Of a stretch of 64,000 nt of DNA, positions 48,264 to 61,283 are shown one piece after another. This stretch comes from Pachypanchax playfairii (taxonomy: Eukaryota; Chordata; Actinopteri; Cyprinodontiformes; Aplocheilidae), in assembly GCA_006937955.1 (NCBI GenBank), contig SSNP01000005.1, positions 7,611,198-7,675,197 of the forward strand, in the 5' to 3' direction. The notes below the pieces were generated by a model that made no database searches, had not been told where the DNA came from, and saw only the letters and a program-made list of their open reading frames with translations. Within the stretch, counting starts at the first letter, position 1. Every line of letters begins with the position of its first letter. Both the position numbers and the translations under genes were made by a program.

Positions 48264-51200
48264 GTAAGTTTTCTGAGTACTTCACTTGTGTTTCCTGTGT
48301 TTTACACAGTTCTGAGGAAAGAAGTCCATGTAATTACTTCAGCAGTTACACTGCTAATCGGCCTTAGCCTTTCTATTCATCCCCCACCCCACAAACATCA
48401 CCTCTACACCACCTTTGCTTTGGTCAAAGTGCAATGACCATAAAGGCAAGACACTGAGGTCACCTTAAACTACAATTTCAAACTAACTGGTGAGTAAAAC
48501 AAGTTTTAAACTTTTCATACAAACAGGATGATGTTGCTGTTGTGTTGTTTTCAGTATGTTTGAATAGGTTTTTAAAACAAATTTCTCAAGTACTTGATTT
48601 TTAGGAGAATAACAAATTATCTAAAGCCAAACGTTGTTTGTGCACAGTTTAAGTTGCAAAACAAAAAGAGTGTGGTAGATTGTTTTAGTTTTTGTCTTGT
48701 GCTCAGGTTGTTTGTAGGGACTGACACGAACAAAACTAACAAGCATAAATATAATTCTAATAAATGCACTTTCATTTTATAATTTTTTATTACATGTTAT
48801 TAAATGATTGCATTTCTGTGATGTACTGTATTTGCAAAACTAGAAGTGCTTTTTTCCAAAATGCTCAGCATTTGTTAAACATCAGCATACTTTTTTTTTT
48901 TGCATATAATTTATCACTTTGTGTAAGAGAGCTTGTGGTAAACAATGATGTCTTGATCCATGGTAGACATCTCAGTTTAATTTGCCCATCCCAGTTTTCC
49001 TATATTGGTGGCTGCAGGGTCCTTCCATGGCTGAGTTCAAATACAAATTTTAAGGGTTTGCATCTGAGTTCAGCTATTATAAAAATGTACTGTTCACAAA
49101 TGAGGCATAACACAAATAAATAAAATAAACCAAAATGGAAGGACACTGTTTGTCTCTTGAAAAGTTCATCTTTCTCTTCTTTCTTACTACATAAAAAGCC
49201 ATTTGGTTGCTCTCCTGGTAACTTGATGCCTGTCACAAGTCATTGATACTTGTTTAGTCTCACCTAACCTCTAATTATATCAGCTATAATTACACATTAT
49301 TATAATTGTGAAGTAAACAGGCTGAGAATAAAGTACACCAAACACGATTGGTTTTTGTCCCAACGGACTGCAGCTCTGGTGGTGGGTGTCTTCTGTTTAC
49401 TTCAGTTGTGCTCCTGCTACCCACAGGCCTGTCGAGATAAGAAGGAGCATTGTACACACATTTAGATTGCACCATTGTCTGTTTGTATGCAATCAGGACC
49501 TCTGAGATGCTGGACAAGTGCTCCACCCCCTTGAGAGCTTGTTGTGAAGAAGCAGTGTGTACAACCCTTGCTGCCACTTGTGATTCTCAAAGCAGTGAGG
49601 TGATGATGAAAACCCCTAATTGCTACTGATTAAGATATTAGGAAAAGTATTCACCCATGCATATCAAAATTGTTTGCATCATTCAAAATCAGAGCAAACA
49701 TACTTAATCAGTGATCAAACATGTGATTCATTTTCTCATCAGTCTCTAATAAAGGATATGTATGTCACATCTCATAGCATCTAACGGCCTCAAATAAATG
49801 CATCAGTGATTGAGTCTAAGTTGTACAACACTGCAATCACCACACATGCAAATTATTGTTCTGGTTGAATTTTTAAGCTAGTGTACTTTCCAATAGGACA
49901 CAATAACACTTACTATGTCAAAAAAATGCAGAATTGCATAATATTGTTGCCATTCGTTACAAATGGAAAGTGTTCTAAATGAGCAGCCCTATGGGGAAGT
50001 GAGCATGCCAGAGCTGAACAATAGACTGTAAGCCATTCTTTTTGAAGCTTAATCCAGCACAAATCCCACACCAAAAACATTTGTCTCAGTAGCAAGCATA
50101 TGTGCCATATATTATTGAACAAGGGAAACAATAGGAACAGCATCAAAAACAAGTGAGATGCAGAAGCACAAAGGTAGACCCCTTGTGTGATCCCCAACAG
50201 TTTTTTTTTAACCAAAATCTAGTTAGTCTTGTGCTCATGTTACAACACTGAACATTTTCTATAATCACATATGGTTTTTTGTGAACATGTGTTGGAATTT
50301 TTAAAACATTTTTTGACCTAATAATGTACTATATACATTTAGGAAAATATTGATTGAAGTTAATGTCATATTCACCAGAAAATAATGCATTTATAAATAT
50401 TGTAATTCTGGGTATTATAGGGCAAAAATCCGAAAATGTTATATAGTCAAATGATAAACTTTTTTTTTACTCATTCAAAGGTGAAACTGAAGCACTGAAC
50501 AAACTCAAACAAGTAATGATGCTGATTAGACAGTTGTCATGATTTGATTTTCCCAAAATAATATATTTGTTTGCTTTTTTTTTCTCCTTCTTTTTAATGG
50601 AACTAACAATTTTGTTAGTAAAAAGAATTTAGACTTGTAAACACATTTGGCAAATTTGTAGTTTTCAATTTTGAAAAAAAGCAACTTAATAAAAATGCTA
50701 ATGATCGAGGATTATCCTTAATATTTGATCAATGATGTGATATTTATAGATTATTGTATAAATCATCCAAATCCAAAATGTTTATGTACAAGAACAGTGA
50801 TTGATGCAGTTGAGAGATTTTAACTCAGCCTTAAATTTTAAAGACTTTATGAAATATAGTTTTTGACATATACGTTGATGAGATTTAGAATTCCTTCAAA
50901 AACTCTCTTTCCAGATAAGAATTGTGGGTGTTTTTGTGTGTAACTTAGATCTTATCTGGAAAACATTTCCTCTGTTGAACAGAAAAATGGCAGGTATCAC
51001 AAGCTGTCAAGGAGCTTGAAACAAGGAGAGAACAAAGGAAGTCACCTCCACACACCTGTGCTGTGCTGATGCAAGCACATATTTGGCCATTTGTGTAACA
51101 AAGAAAAAAAAAAGACTTTAGAATTCCAACTGGAAGCTTTAGTTTTTAGTGCAACCACATTTATTGTACAAAATGCTCCACTTCTGTCACTAGACACTTT

Positions 51201-53704
51201 TTTTTTTGCTGTGAACAACATTTTGTTTCTTGTTCTTAAACACATTCACTACATAGCATGGAGAATTCTTTACTTCAGAAGCCTTAGCCTCATGAGCAAG
51301 CATATTTTCACAAACTCAGTAAAACATTTACAAGTCAACTTAATCTTTAGATTTACTGATAGAAAAGCATAACCAATCTAGATCATCAACATTCTGTTTT
51401 ACTTTTAATAGTAGGGTCATCACAGTTGTAGCTAATAATAAATATTATGTCACTTAAGTTCCTTAATTAGCTTAAATGTCTATAAAGTGCTGAAATTCCT
51501 ACCAGAGGAGCTTAAAACTGAAAACTAAACTAGTTTAGTTGGACATGTAAATATTATTCATTTCAACAGATACAGTTTTTCAACACTGACCAGCTTGCTT
51601 ATTTGAAATCTACAATCAATGAGATCTGTTTGGACTCTGTTTGTTTTAACATCTCCATCCAAACACAGAAAAGCCTCTTTCCTGTGCATCCTTTGTTCCT
51701 GTTGCCATCTGGAGTAGACATTTGAGAGTGTGGGCATGACTGCACAGGTCAGGTCTGCCATAATTAGTATTTCATCATAATTACAGTGAGACTGAAGACT
51801 GACAGGCCCATTTAAATTACTCTAATGTAGCAGGTAGTCACTGACTGAATGGCAACATCTGCCTATTAATGTAGGAGTCATCACTTACAACTGCTAAAAG
51901 TTATAAGCAGACAAAATCTAAGATATAATATTCTATTAGTACTACAGATGGTAAACATACTGTAACATGAATAAATTATGTTAGATGTGGTCAAAGAAAG
52001 ATAAAGCAATCTGGAATATGCAAATTATAGAGCTATGAGAACAATTAGGGGAAATATGTTCTTAGATATTAAAGCAAAAAAATGTATTTTTTATTTAACA
52101 AAAAAGTGATACATTGTGGCTCAGAACTTAAGACCTAATAATTTACAATTAAAAAGCATCATGTTTATTGCAAACTTTAGATGTACATATCAACAAGCTT
52201 ACTAGACTCATATTCAAAATTGTTGTTTTGAGGTCCATCAAAGCTAAAATCTATTTTAATTTTAACAGAGAACAAAAAACTTGAATTGCTCACATGTTGA
52301 AATGTCATTGTTACAGAAGAGTTAGGGAGAAGTGGCTCACCTCATAGCAGTACATTACTCATTCTCTCATAATGTGTCAAGTTGTGATAAAGCAGACAGT
52401 TCGAATAATGTTTATAGAAAATATGACAAGTGTTTGTGGCCATCTAATTTTGGTAACTGGAGTTAAGTACAGTTCTGGCACAGAGTGCCACAATCCTGAC
52501 AAGGGAATGAGATGGGTTGAATACATTGTTAGTGGGAGGAATATATTAGCAGCAGATGAAGTTTGGGCTGGCATTCATAATGTCCAATCACATTAACTCT
52601 TCTTAACCCCCTTAAAACCAGCTGACAGTTTCATAATGGGCATGATGCAGACTCCTGACTAGCATATATCAAAAAACATGTTTTAAAAAGAAAAAAATTG
52701 CAAATCCAAAAGTGAGATGATTTACAAATGTTAGGGCTTATCACATGCTGATGCTAAAATGGATACATTTGACGTCTTGAATAAAAGGGAAGCCTTTGAA
52801 TATCCTTATTTTTTATTGGTATTTTGTTTTTTACCCATGTGTGCCATGCACCAAATGCATATCTCACTTAAACATCTTTAATCATATTGTAGATCATTTG
52901 GTAATTCATCCAAATATAATTGTTTTTATCTCATGAAAAGAAAAAAAATAATAGTAACAATCAACCTCACAAAATGCAACAAATGATGATGGTATTCTAT
53001 CACTGCTTGATGAGATAGAAAATGAAATGGAGCCAAATTGGATGAAGTAGTGTCATGCCATTGCGGTATTTCTAAAACCTCTGGCAACCTGACATCTCCT
53101 GGCTTTTGGCACTGCTACTGAGGAAGACTGCAGCCAGCTCTCTCATCTGCAATGTTCAAACTGGCAATATATGGTTAGCTTTAATTTTCACACCTAATTG
53201 TGAATATGTTCTCTTTTTTTAACCAAACATTTTCAAGTTTTTTTTTTCATTAAAAAAGGAAAGACAACTGCAGATAGAGCAATACAATAGTAGCCATTCC
53301 CACTCTGACTATATCAACAAAGAACTGCAATAATAACAAAAATACCCATCATGCTCTCATGGAGAGAATATAACAGAATATAGAATATATTGGTGAGACT
53401 TGATTTGCTCATTCACTTTCTCAGTCAACAGTACACTCTTAGTAATTTTAGACTCAAGTTTGTTTTGTCTAGTTTGTGCAGTCCAAGACGTCAAGCAGGA
53501 GGTAAGTCATGCTAAATTATGTTAAAGATTGGAGGAGTACAACTAGTGACTGGCAGCTTGCCTGAAGTTTACACATTATTACCATCAACATCTTCATCTT
53601 CATGGTAATAAAGTCAGACTCAAACTTTTCAGGTACAACAGTGTAAAAAGGTCAGAAAAATCATTTAGGAGCCTTGTTGGTACAGAGACAGCCACATCCG
53701 TCTG
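48264..53704. other. Non-coding AT-rich DNA, no gene seen
   Basis: No supported exon, despite following a possible donor at 48263. Frames at 48764-49123 and 49290-49577 have no family resemblance. A more complex patch at 49330-49590 could be regulatory. T and A homopolymers of 8-10 bases are frequent. Confidence 0.45.
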
Positions 53705-53778
53705 TGCATCCATCCATTTTTTTAATTCCTACTTGTTCCTGTTCAGGGAGCTGGGGCCTATTTCCAACAAAAGTCAGC
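53705..53778 (-). mobile_element. SINE-type 3' tail, minus strand
   Basis: Read on the minus strand: GGGGCCTATTTCC in inverse order, CCCTGAACAGGAACAAGTAGG, then a T-interrupted run ending ATGGATGGATG. This matches the recalled 3' tail of the SINE seen complete at 60.93-61.28 kb. The tRNA-like head is absent; instead an L1-like coding relic lies immediately upstream on the same strand. Confidence 0.55.
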
Positions 53779-53789
53779 CACACTCAGAA

Positions 53790-53970
53790 GAAAATATCTC
53801 TGTCAGCCAATGTAGCTACAAACGGACAGTCCCAGAGCAAATGACAAAAGTCCCCAGGAAACACAAAATAGGTTCAGGGTCTGCCAAGAGATCCACACAA
53901 CGAAAAAGGTTCCATTTAACTCTGGTAAAGTTTTTGATGGTCCAGATGGTGGAAGACCAGCAAGACACCT
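53790..53970 (-). pseudogene. L1-like LINE ORF2 C-terminal relic
   Basis: One minus-strand frame reads GDFCHLLWDCPFVATLADRD (about 53800-53860). It resembles the C-terminal cysteine/histidine motif of L1/Tx1-type reverse transcriptase proteins, usually of the form C-x-C followed by HLFWxCPxVxxFW. Upstream sequence gives only fragments (LADPEPI, then FHHLDHQKLYQ) interrupted by stops and frame slips. The relic is short, and assignment rests on one motif recalled from the family. It shares orientation with the SINE-type tail directly downstream. Confidence 0.4.
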
Positions 53971-55199
53971 TTATAAACTGACCCCCATTTGACTCCCAGT
54001 TGCATATTAGAAAAAAGTTTTGTTTTTCATATTACATTCACACACTTTTTTAGCAGAGTATTAAAATGTCTTATTAAAATACAAGTTGTTGAAAAGATAG
54101 TTTTAACAGTTGATCTGATTGATAAACCTTTGGGGTGGATGAATCTTTATTACAAGCAAAAGGAAATGCATAAAATCCACTTATAATTGAAATGAGCTGA
54201 GGCCAAAGTTTTATCACAAGAATCCATCTTAGAAAAGGCAAATGGACTTTGCAAACTTTTGTTTTGTATTTTTGGAGGAACACCCCAGGAAGGCTGCAGA
54301 AGTTGTGGAGAATGTAAAAGGATGTTATGTGTCCTCAGAAACCAAACCTTGTTTTCAGTCAAAAGCCCATAAAGAAACATACTGTATTTCATGATAGATG
54401 AATGTGTCAAAAAGTCTTACCTTGACTTTAGCAACCCCATTTATGAATTTGTTCCAACCATAGCTTCACAATCTGAAAGTGCAATGTCTTAAAAATTAGA
54501 CAAATGAGTCCTGTTATCTTTACTAAGAACTTTGTGACTGTTATGTCCTGGAACAATAAGAATCTACACAAACTTGTCATCACAGGTGTTAATATTTTGT
54601 GTTTACACTGATCTCAAACCAACAGCATTTGATTATTATCAATGAAGCATCATGGTACCTAGTTTGGATGCATGTCACATGGTTTCAATACTTCACACCA
54701 GGTCCAGATTATGAAAATATGGGTCAAATGGTAGTTAACATTGTATAATTGAAATATTAGCATGCTCAGTAACCTTAATTATCATAGAGGAATCATATTC
54801 CCTTTGATACAGAGCCAGAACAATTTCGCCTTAGGGTTATACGTTCAGTCAAAAGGTCTTCAAAATATAATTGTAAAATTAGTGACCATGTGATTAAATT
54901 TCAAAACAGGTTTCCCATGCCAGAGCAACACATTACAGTTAGAGCAGTTGCATAAAAAGATTGTTTGATAGAACCCCACAAAAACGTATAGCAAAGTGTG
55001 TAAATTGGGGCCACAGCCATGACAATAGTTTTGATATTCAGTGACTGCTTTGATTTATTTTGTGTCATCACTGCAGCTTCTCTTGCAATAAGGTCAGAGT
55101 GCCAGTCAATATTAACACACAAGTGCTGTAAGATATCGCAGTGAGGCATAGAAAGTCATTCATTTCTCAGTAGAGGACCACTAACAGCTTGAAACATAT
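53971..55199. other. Non-coding AT-rich DNA, no gene seen
   Basis: No recognised gene or repeat. The overlapping frames at 54074-54410 have no family resemblance. Confidence 0.45.
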
Positions 55200-55430
55200 G
55201 GAGGGAAAATCGCAAACCAGTGTTGCTGGCAATTCAGCAGTGATTATTAAGGAACACCTGTTTGGCTGGCTGGCAAGGCGACTCAGGGTCCCGCTGAATA
55301 GCAGCAGGCTAATGAAGGTCTTCTCAGCTTAATTGTTTGGGCTATAAATAGTGACAGAGAGAGGGATGGAGCGCAGCACCACTCTCAACCATTTTTTCCC
55401 CTCAAACATCCAGTGAATGAGCTATTAGAG
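55200..55430. promoter_or_regulatory. Candidate regulatory block
   Basis: A repeat-free, GC-balanced stretch including AGTGATTATTAAGGAACACC, GGCTGGCTGGCAAGGCGACTC, CAGCAGGCTAATGAAGG and CAGCTTAATTGTTTGGGC, i.e. several homeodomain-core TAAT/ATTA and one ATTGTT site. A similar-textured patch follows at 55670-55870. No coding frame crosses it. Function is inferred from texture only. Confidence 0.28.
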
Positions 55431-58400
55431 GTTTGTTGTTGTGGATAATGAATAGAACAGGGAAGGTACTCATGTAATTGCTAACATTATCAATTACAAA
55501 AGAGTCATTAACAGTAAACCGTAAGATTACTCTGACACATGCACAGTTGGAGAGCTGGCTTATGAAATGTGAAGAAGACTAATAATCTCCAATAAACATC
55601 TTAAGAGTTAGGCATGTTAAAATCTAATTAAGAGAGGTAAAATTGCTTTCATTTATAAATTCAAACAGCAGACTGCAGCCAAACCAAGTGGAGGTCTTTC
55701 TCATCAGCAATTCAAATCATGGTTAAAGTGATTTTTTTTCTTTCATTGGCCTGCACAACCTGAGCGCTCATTTTGCTTTTGCTCTGACAGAACCTCATTT
55801 TAGGTCAAATTAAATGCAAAATGCAGCACTAATTGCAGCATTACCCACAAAGATATCTCCAAATGACTTTTTGACAGTGGAACACAATGAGGATGAAGGA
55901 AGAATCAGATTTATTTATTTATTTTTGGTAAATTTTGTTTAAAGCATTGCCACTGCAGTATGTGCCCTGCTGTTCAGGGGTCACCTTCATTGATGTGGTT
56001 CAAATGAATTTTGCTGGCACAGTTTTTCAGGTCCATTCTTTAAAAGGACAAAGTAAACTTTTATAAACACACGTATGTATACATACAGGTACATATATAA
56101 ATGTGTGTATACAAATCAAAATGTGCAGAGTATAATTACATTAAGCGATTTAATGGAACACCTAATATGTATAACACTAACGTGACAAAAAGGGATTGTT
56201 AGCATCAAGTATGAAAAACTGAATGAGTAGTTGTTACCGTAATAAAATATGTCAGTTTTTAGATATCATGAGCTGTTTTTAAAATATAACTAAATTGAAA
56301 GCAAATAGTTATATAATGTAACATAAGTAGCAAAAATATAAATAAATAATCTATCAGTGTGAATGTACAAATCAAGCTAATTTCACAAGTGCTTGAACTG
56401 AAACGAGGCAACAAGCATGAGAGGCAGTACCATAAAGAAACATGCTTATTATCATAATATGGGACATCTGTACTTAAACTCAAACCAGATGATTGTTTAA
56501 AATGCAATAAGAACCCTCGCTAGCTATTGCTTTAAAAAAAACTGAAACACAGAAAATTAAGGATTTTTGTCACTGTGGTGTCACATTAGTTCCCCGAGAG
56601 CCAGTGCTCTCACATGAATAACTTAACATTAAAATATAGGAGGAGGGAAAATTGCAAATAAAGTCATGTTTTATCACTATTTGTCTAAGGATATTAACCA
56701 ACAACAACCAGAGCATGAAGTAATAAGTTTTCACTGCACTCATGCATTTTAAAATAACTAGCTATGGAATATTTAAGACGCCTCCACAACAGCCATTTGG
56801 CTTTATTTGTTATATTTTAGATCCATATGTCCAGTTGCATTGCTTAAAATGCGTAATCACGTTTAAAATGTTCTTTTCAGAGACACTGAGACAGAAGATG
56901 GTACCATTACTTGAACTACATACAGAATGTCTCAAACTTAGCTTTAACAGACAGCCAATCCAAATGGGTGCATTTTGCACTTTTCTCCAAAGTGCTGCAC
57001 CACTTACTTCAATAATTACTCAAGCACCATATAAGGCTTAAAAAAATCCCAAAATTATATGTTGATATTGAACCTGTTTTTCTCCAACTTTGAAGTTATT
57101 TTTTTCACGCTGAAACAGTCTTTGGAAAAAATTGTAAACATTTAATGTACCATATTTTTACTAAATGTAAGATTCTTTGGTTCTAACTTTTCTATCAACC
57201 TTTTTATTACAACTTTAATACAGGAAACACAAATGCTGATGGAATTAATTGAAGGTGAAGGTCCTGTTAAATCTTCTGAGCCACAGATGAAATTCACAAG
57301 GAAATCTAAAATAAATCACCTATAGCAACCGGACTAAATAATGAAAAACAATTCATTTAAATAATCTGCAAATCAGTCAGATAATTTTGAAATGTCAAAA
57401 TAGTATTATACAGCGTGTTTCCTTATCCTGCTGTAACAACTTTGCTCCAAATAGAATTAGAAAGAATAAAATATCCAAAAATGTCTTTTGCCTTGAATAA
57501 AGCCACAGAGAAAGCAGTTGTCATGTGACCTCTTGTGTAACAGAAGCTGTTTAAGCATTACCTCGGTGTGAAGTCATCACACTTTTAAAGTGGATGTCCC
57601 AGTTACCACTGACACTTAAGTTGTGGCTCTCTCTATTTATGTTTATTTAGATAGCGAGGTTGTTGTAGCTGTCTGAAGTAAATGTCTGGAGGCAGTTCCA
57701 AGATTGCTTCTGAGTGCCGAGACTTTCTGAAAGGGACTTTGGTCATGATTAAATAATAAAGAATGGATGTCTATGTATTTCCTGGGTCAAGATAAAACAG
57801 AATATGCTCTAACAATATTCTGATGACAACAGAACGCTTAAAAGTTTGGTCTTTCAATGGAAATCATATCCACTATTTAAAAGAAAAAGAGACCAATTTT
57901 TATTTTATTAAAACTTTTTTGTTGGCCATGACCCTGAACATTCAGGGTATTTTTAATAAGCTTTTGGTCATGTATGCACTTGGGCTGAAGTAGATATTGT
58001 GAAGAGATTTGCATTGACTTTGATTGTTCCTTGTTTTTGCAGACTCTTGAACTAAGTGCATTATCATTCCACTGAAGTGAAATGTGTCAGATAGTGTTAA
58101 TCTATATATCACATATTCAAAATATATGTTATATTTTAAGTCACACAAACACAAATACACATAATACTGAAATTACTTGATTTTCAACAATTCAGTTGGT
58201 TCAATTTATTCTTGTGCAAAGATAAAATTTTAACCATGAAGATAGAAAAAATAAACAGTTAGAACCCCCTGTTCACATTAAATGTATAGAAAAAAAGAAT
58301 CCCTCAAGCATATAAGTAAAGATTTAGATTTCTATTCAAATGGCAACACAAAATGATGAAAAATAAAAATCCCTTTGGAAATGAAACTAAACTGAGTGAC

Positions 58401-58599
58401 AAAAAGCAGGGTGTTCTCTGTCCCTTGTTTTAAACTTTATTCTGGGTCTGTGATGCTATATCTGCATCTGTCTATGTGTACTTTGGCTGTTGCCATGTAC
58501 AATAGAAGAATAGCTGGCAGGCAGTGGGAGTCAGGCTCAGATTTAAAAATGGCTTCTGCCTTCTCTTCAAGCTCCCCTGTCAAATGCAAGAGTTTGCAG
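55431..58599. other. Non-coding AT-rich DNA, no gene seen
   Basis: No exon or named repeat. A 14-base perfect palindrome, GTATGTATACATAC, lies at 56073-56086. The 55670-55870 patch (CAGCAATTCAAATCATGG and neighbours) is more complex than the rest. Confidence 0.45.
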
Positions 58600-58770
58600 A
58601 AAAGTATCACAAAGAATGGAATGCTAAATACCACCAGTGTCTGTGTGGGAGAGAGTAAATATGTGGCAAATTGCAAAGTGTGCCACCGGGTATTTTCTGT
58701 CACCAGTGGAGGAGAGTATGATGTTTAGCAAAATGCTTCAGGAAAATGAATACATCAGAGAAACCTGAGC
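58600..58770 (+). pseudogene. BED/hAT-type zinc-finger relic
   Basis: The frame 58396-58728 ends in SKYVANCKVCHRVFSVTSGG and EYDV, with the first two metal-binding Cys codons at 58672 and 58681. Past its TAG stop the same frame continues QNASGK, a second stop, then IHQRN. This recalls the C-x2-C ... H-x-H BED-type finger of hAT transposases and their domesticated relatives (usual wording CxxCxxxFSVxxGGxxDVxxH). The expected first His is Asn (58732-58734), a His is present at 58753-58755, and two stops interrupt. It is therefore a decayed fragment. No catalytic domain of a hAT transposase was found nearby. Confidence 0.4.
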
Positions 58771-60929
58771 TCAAATTTCACTGTTTCTCCACATCACAAC
58801 AATCTTGTTGGGCCAATTTTAGAATCGTTAGACTGATGTTACTTTGTATTGCTGACCTGTCACGGGTAATACATACAATTTATTATTGGAAATGTAAATA
58901 AATTAGTATGTTTTTGTGAGTTGTCCTTTAAACAAAATACAAAGCAAAAGTGAATAGCATAAAATTAAGTATACACATCAAATTATACAGTAAATACTTT
59001 GTAAATACAATAAATTAAGATTACATGAAGGTTTATTCAGATTAAATAGATGATATTAAAATAATGCTGCATCCTTGTGGGTATTTTTAACAACCATTTT
59101 TAGAACCATGGGATGCAAAAAACATTTGTGCATATGTAATACACGGTGTTTCTTTTGAGCAGTTTATTCTGCATCTGTATACACTCTGCTTTTAATGAAT
59201 TTTCACATTCCTTGTAGGGACAGAAACAAATGGCATGTGAGGAAAAAAAACAAGTACAGAGCATTTCTGCCAAATGCCTTAACTAATTATGCTTTAATCT
59301 GAATTTTGAGCCAAACTGACTCCAGGGAATATAAGTGGCTCTACTTTTGGGTCAGAGATGATCTTCTCCTCTTGAGACAAACTCAAAACCTGAGCCATGA
59401 AATCAGAAATAACTCACAAAATTATTAGTTTTTATTTTGTTCACTTTAGCTAGATTCTTTGTTAATCAGTTCACTCAAAACACATTTTTCTTTGGTTAAC
59501 GATCACCCACACAGTCCCTCCTTGACTGAACAGGGGTTTGACATTTAAGAAGTAATTTAACTCAAGTATTTTTAAAGATCACCCTCTCCTGGTTGTCTCT
59601 GCACTGCTGTCTTTAGTAAACCAGACAACTGCAGACTGACTTTGGCATCATGCTGTATGTGTCACTTTCTGTGAAAAAAACCTCAAGGCCAAGTGATGAA
59701 AGGTGACACCAAGTCTATTTCTTTGAGCTAAAGTACAACTCTGTGACATGATGACCCAACCCCAATTTTTCTTCTACACCTCTGACATCCTAAATAGAAA
59801 AACGTGTCAATGAAATGCTTTTTGTATTTTCTGTTTCTTTCCTGGCTGTTTCTTGGTGTAAAATACCCACATTAGTCTAAAAACAACCTCACAACAGATG
59901 GCATTCTTATACCAGACATAGAATGATTTTAAAAGCTTGGTAAATGTTCATACATGTAACGTTTGATGATTCAAACACAAATCATTTTGCATTTGTGACA
60001 AAACATCCATAAAATGCAAGGTTTTCAAGACTGCTTTTTCCTTAAAATCCAATTACCCAAAAGACCCCCCCAAAAAAAGGAGAAGCAGTAAAAGCAGATG
60101 ACAACTAAGAATCTACATGAAATCCAAATACTAAGCAATGTGTAGTTATAAAAAACCTGATTAATGCAGAAATTACTATTCTATATTATTTATCATTTAA
60201 TAACACCCAGACTGTATAAAAAACATGTTCCAGAGCATGCTAAATCTTAAATGACAACAAAATCTGGCTCTTGTTGGAAGAGACAAACAGATGTCATGTA
60301 TTTTGTATTTAACTTTGGCAAGCTAAACTCTATGCTCATTAGGTTTGTCCTTTTTCCAAAAACTCATTTCAAGCAAAACTGGATGACATCAGCAGGAGAA
60401 CATGACAGAATGACCCACAGCAGTCTGACAGTCTGTTTCAAGCATGGATACATACTACTACATTTAAAAAAAAAAAAAAAAGTAATAAAGTGAAAACTGC
60501 AAGAAACTAAAAATAATATGCTGCTTTTTACTTTTTACATTTAGGAGGCCAGGTGCATATAGCTCTCTGGATTTAAGTCTCACATTGTGTGTATACACAA
60601 AATGGTAAAGTTACTTGCTGCATTCTTTGTAATTTAAAATTATTAAAAGACACATACGTTTTTAGTTTAGCAACTTGGGGAAAATTGTTCAATAATTATG
60701 GTGCACGCACGGTCTTATCAAGGCACAGTGAACACTTCAAATCCAACAGTTGGAGGCATGTACATGCTAAATGCTGAAAAAAAGCTCAAACAGAGTAAGG
60801 GTGCACAGATGTTCTGGGAGTTTTCCCAACAAGGCTTTTTAAATTGAGATATACCAGTCTTGCTGTCTATGGACGGTTAAGTGAGAGAAAATCCTTCAAG
60901 CTTTGTATTCAGTTAGTCATTCGGTAGGT
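58771..60929. other. Non-coding; poly-A tract
   Basis: No gene. A run of about 16 A lies at 60466-60481; a short C-then-A run occurs near 60064. Confidence 0.5.
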
Positions 60930-61283
60930 ACATTATACCTGCTTATTCCTGTTCAGGGTCGAGGGGAGCTGGTAACTATCTCCAGCAGTCATTAGGTGAG
61001 AGGTCACAACTGGACAGGTCGCCAGTCCATCATAGGGCCACAAAGAGACAGGCAACCATTCACACACACACTCACAAATAGGGCCAATTTGGAGTTACCA
61101 ATTAATCTACATGCATATTTTTGTTTTGTGGGAGGAAGCCTGAGTCCCTGTAGAAAACCCATTTGCGCATGGGGAGAACACGTAAACTCATTGCAGAAAG
61201 GTCCCGGTTGTTTTTGAACCAAGGGCTTTCTTCCTACGAGGCAACAGTGCTACCAACTTCACCACCATGCAGCCCGCTTCAAT
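60930..61283 (-). mobile_element. Long tRNA-derived SINE, minus strand
   Basis: On the minus strand it begins GGGCTGCATGGTGGTGAAGT, with an A-box-like TGGTGAAGTTGGTAG, then GTTGCCTCGTAGGAAGAAAG, and a B-box-like GGTTCAAAAAC. The body contains GTTTACGTGTTCTCCCCATG, CTTCCTCCCACAAAACAAAA, TTAATTGGTAACTCCAAATT, GAGTGTGTGTGTGAATGGTT and TGGCGACCTGTCCAG. The tail is CCCTGAACAGGAATAAGCAGG. This order is recalled from a very abundant fish SINE. Plus- and minus-strand frames at 60996-61222 lie inside it and are not genes. The copy is nearly complete but lacks a clear GGATGG-repeat tail. Confidence 0.8.

Noticed and set aside
60996..61222. Frames on both strands over 70 codons
   Set aside because: Lie inside the minus-strand SINE; the Cys/Pro-rich residues come from SINE body sequence.
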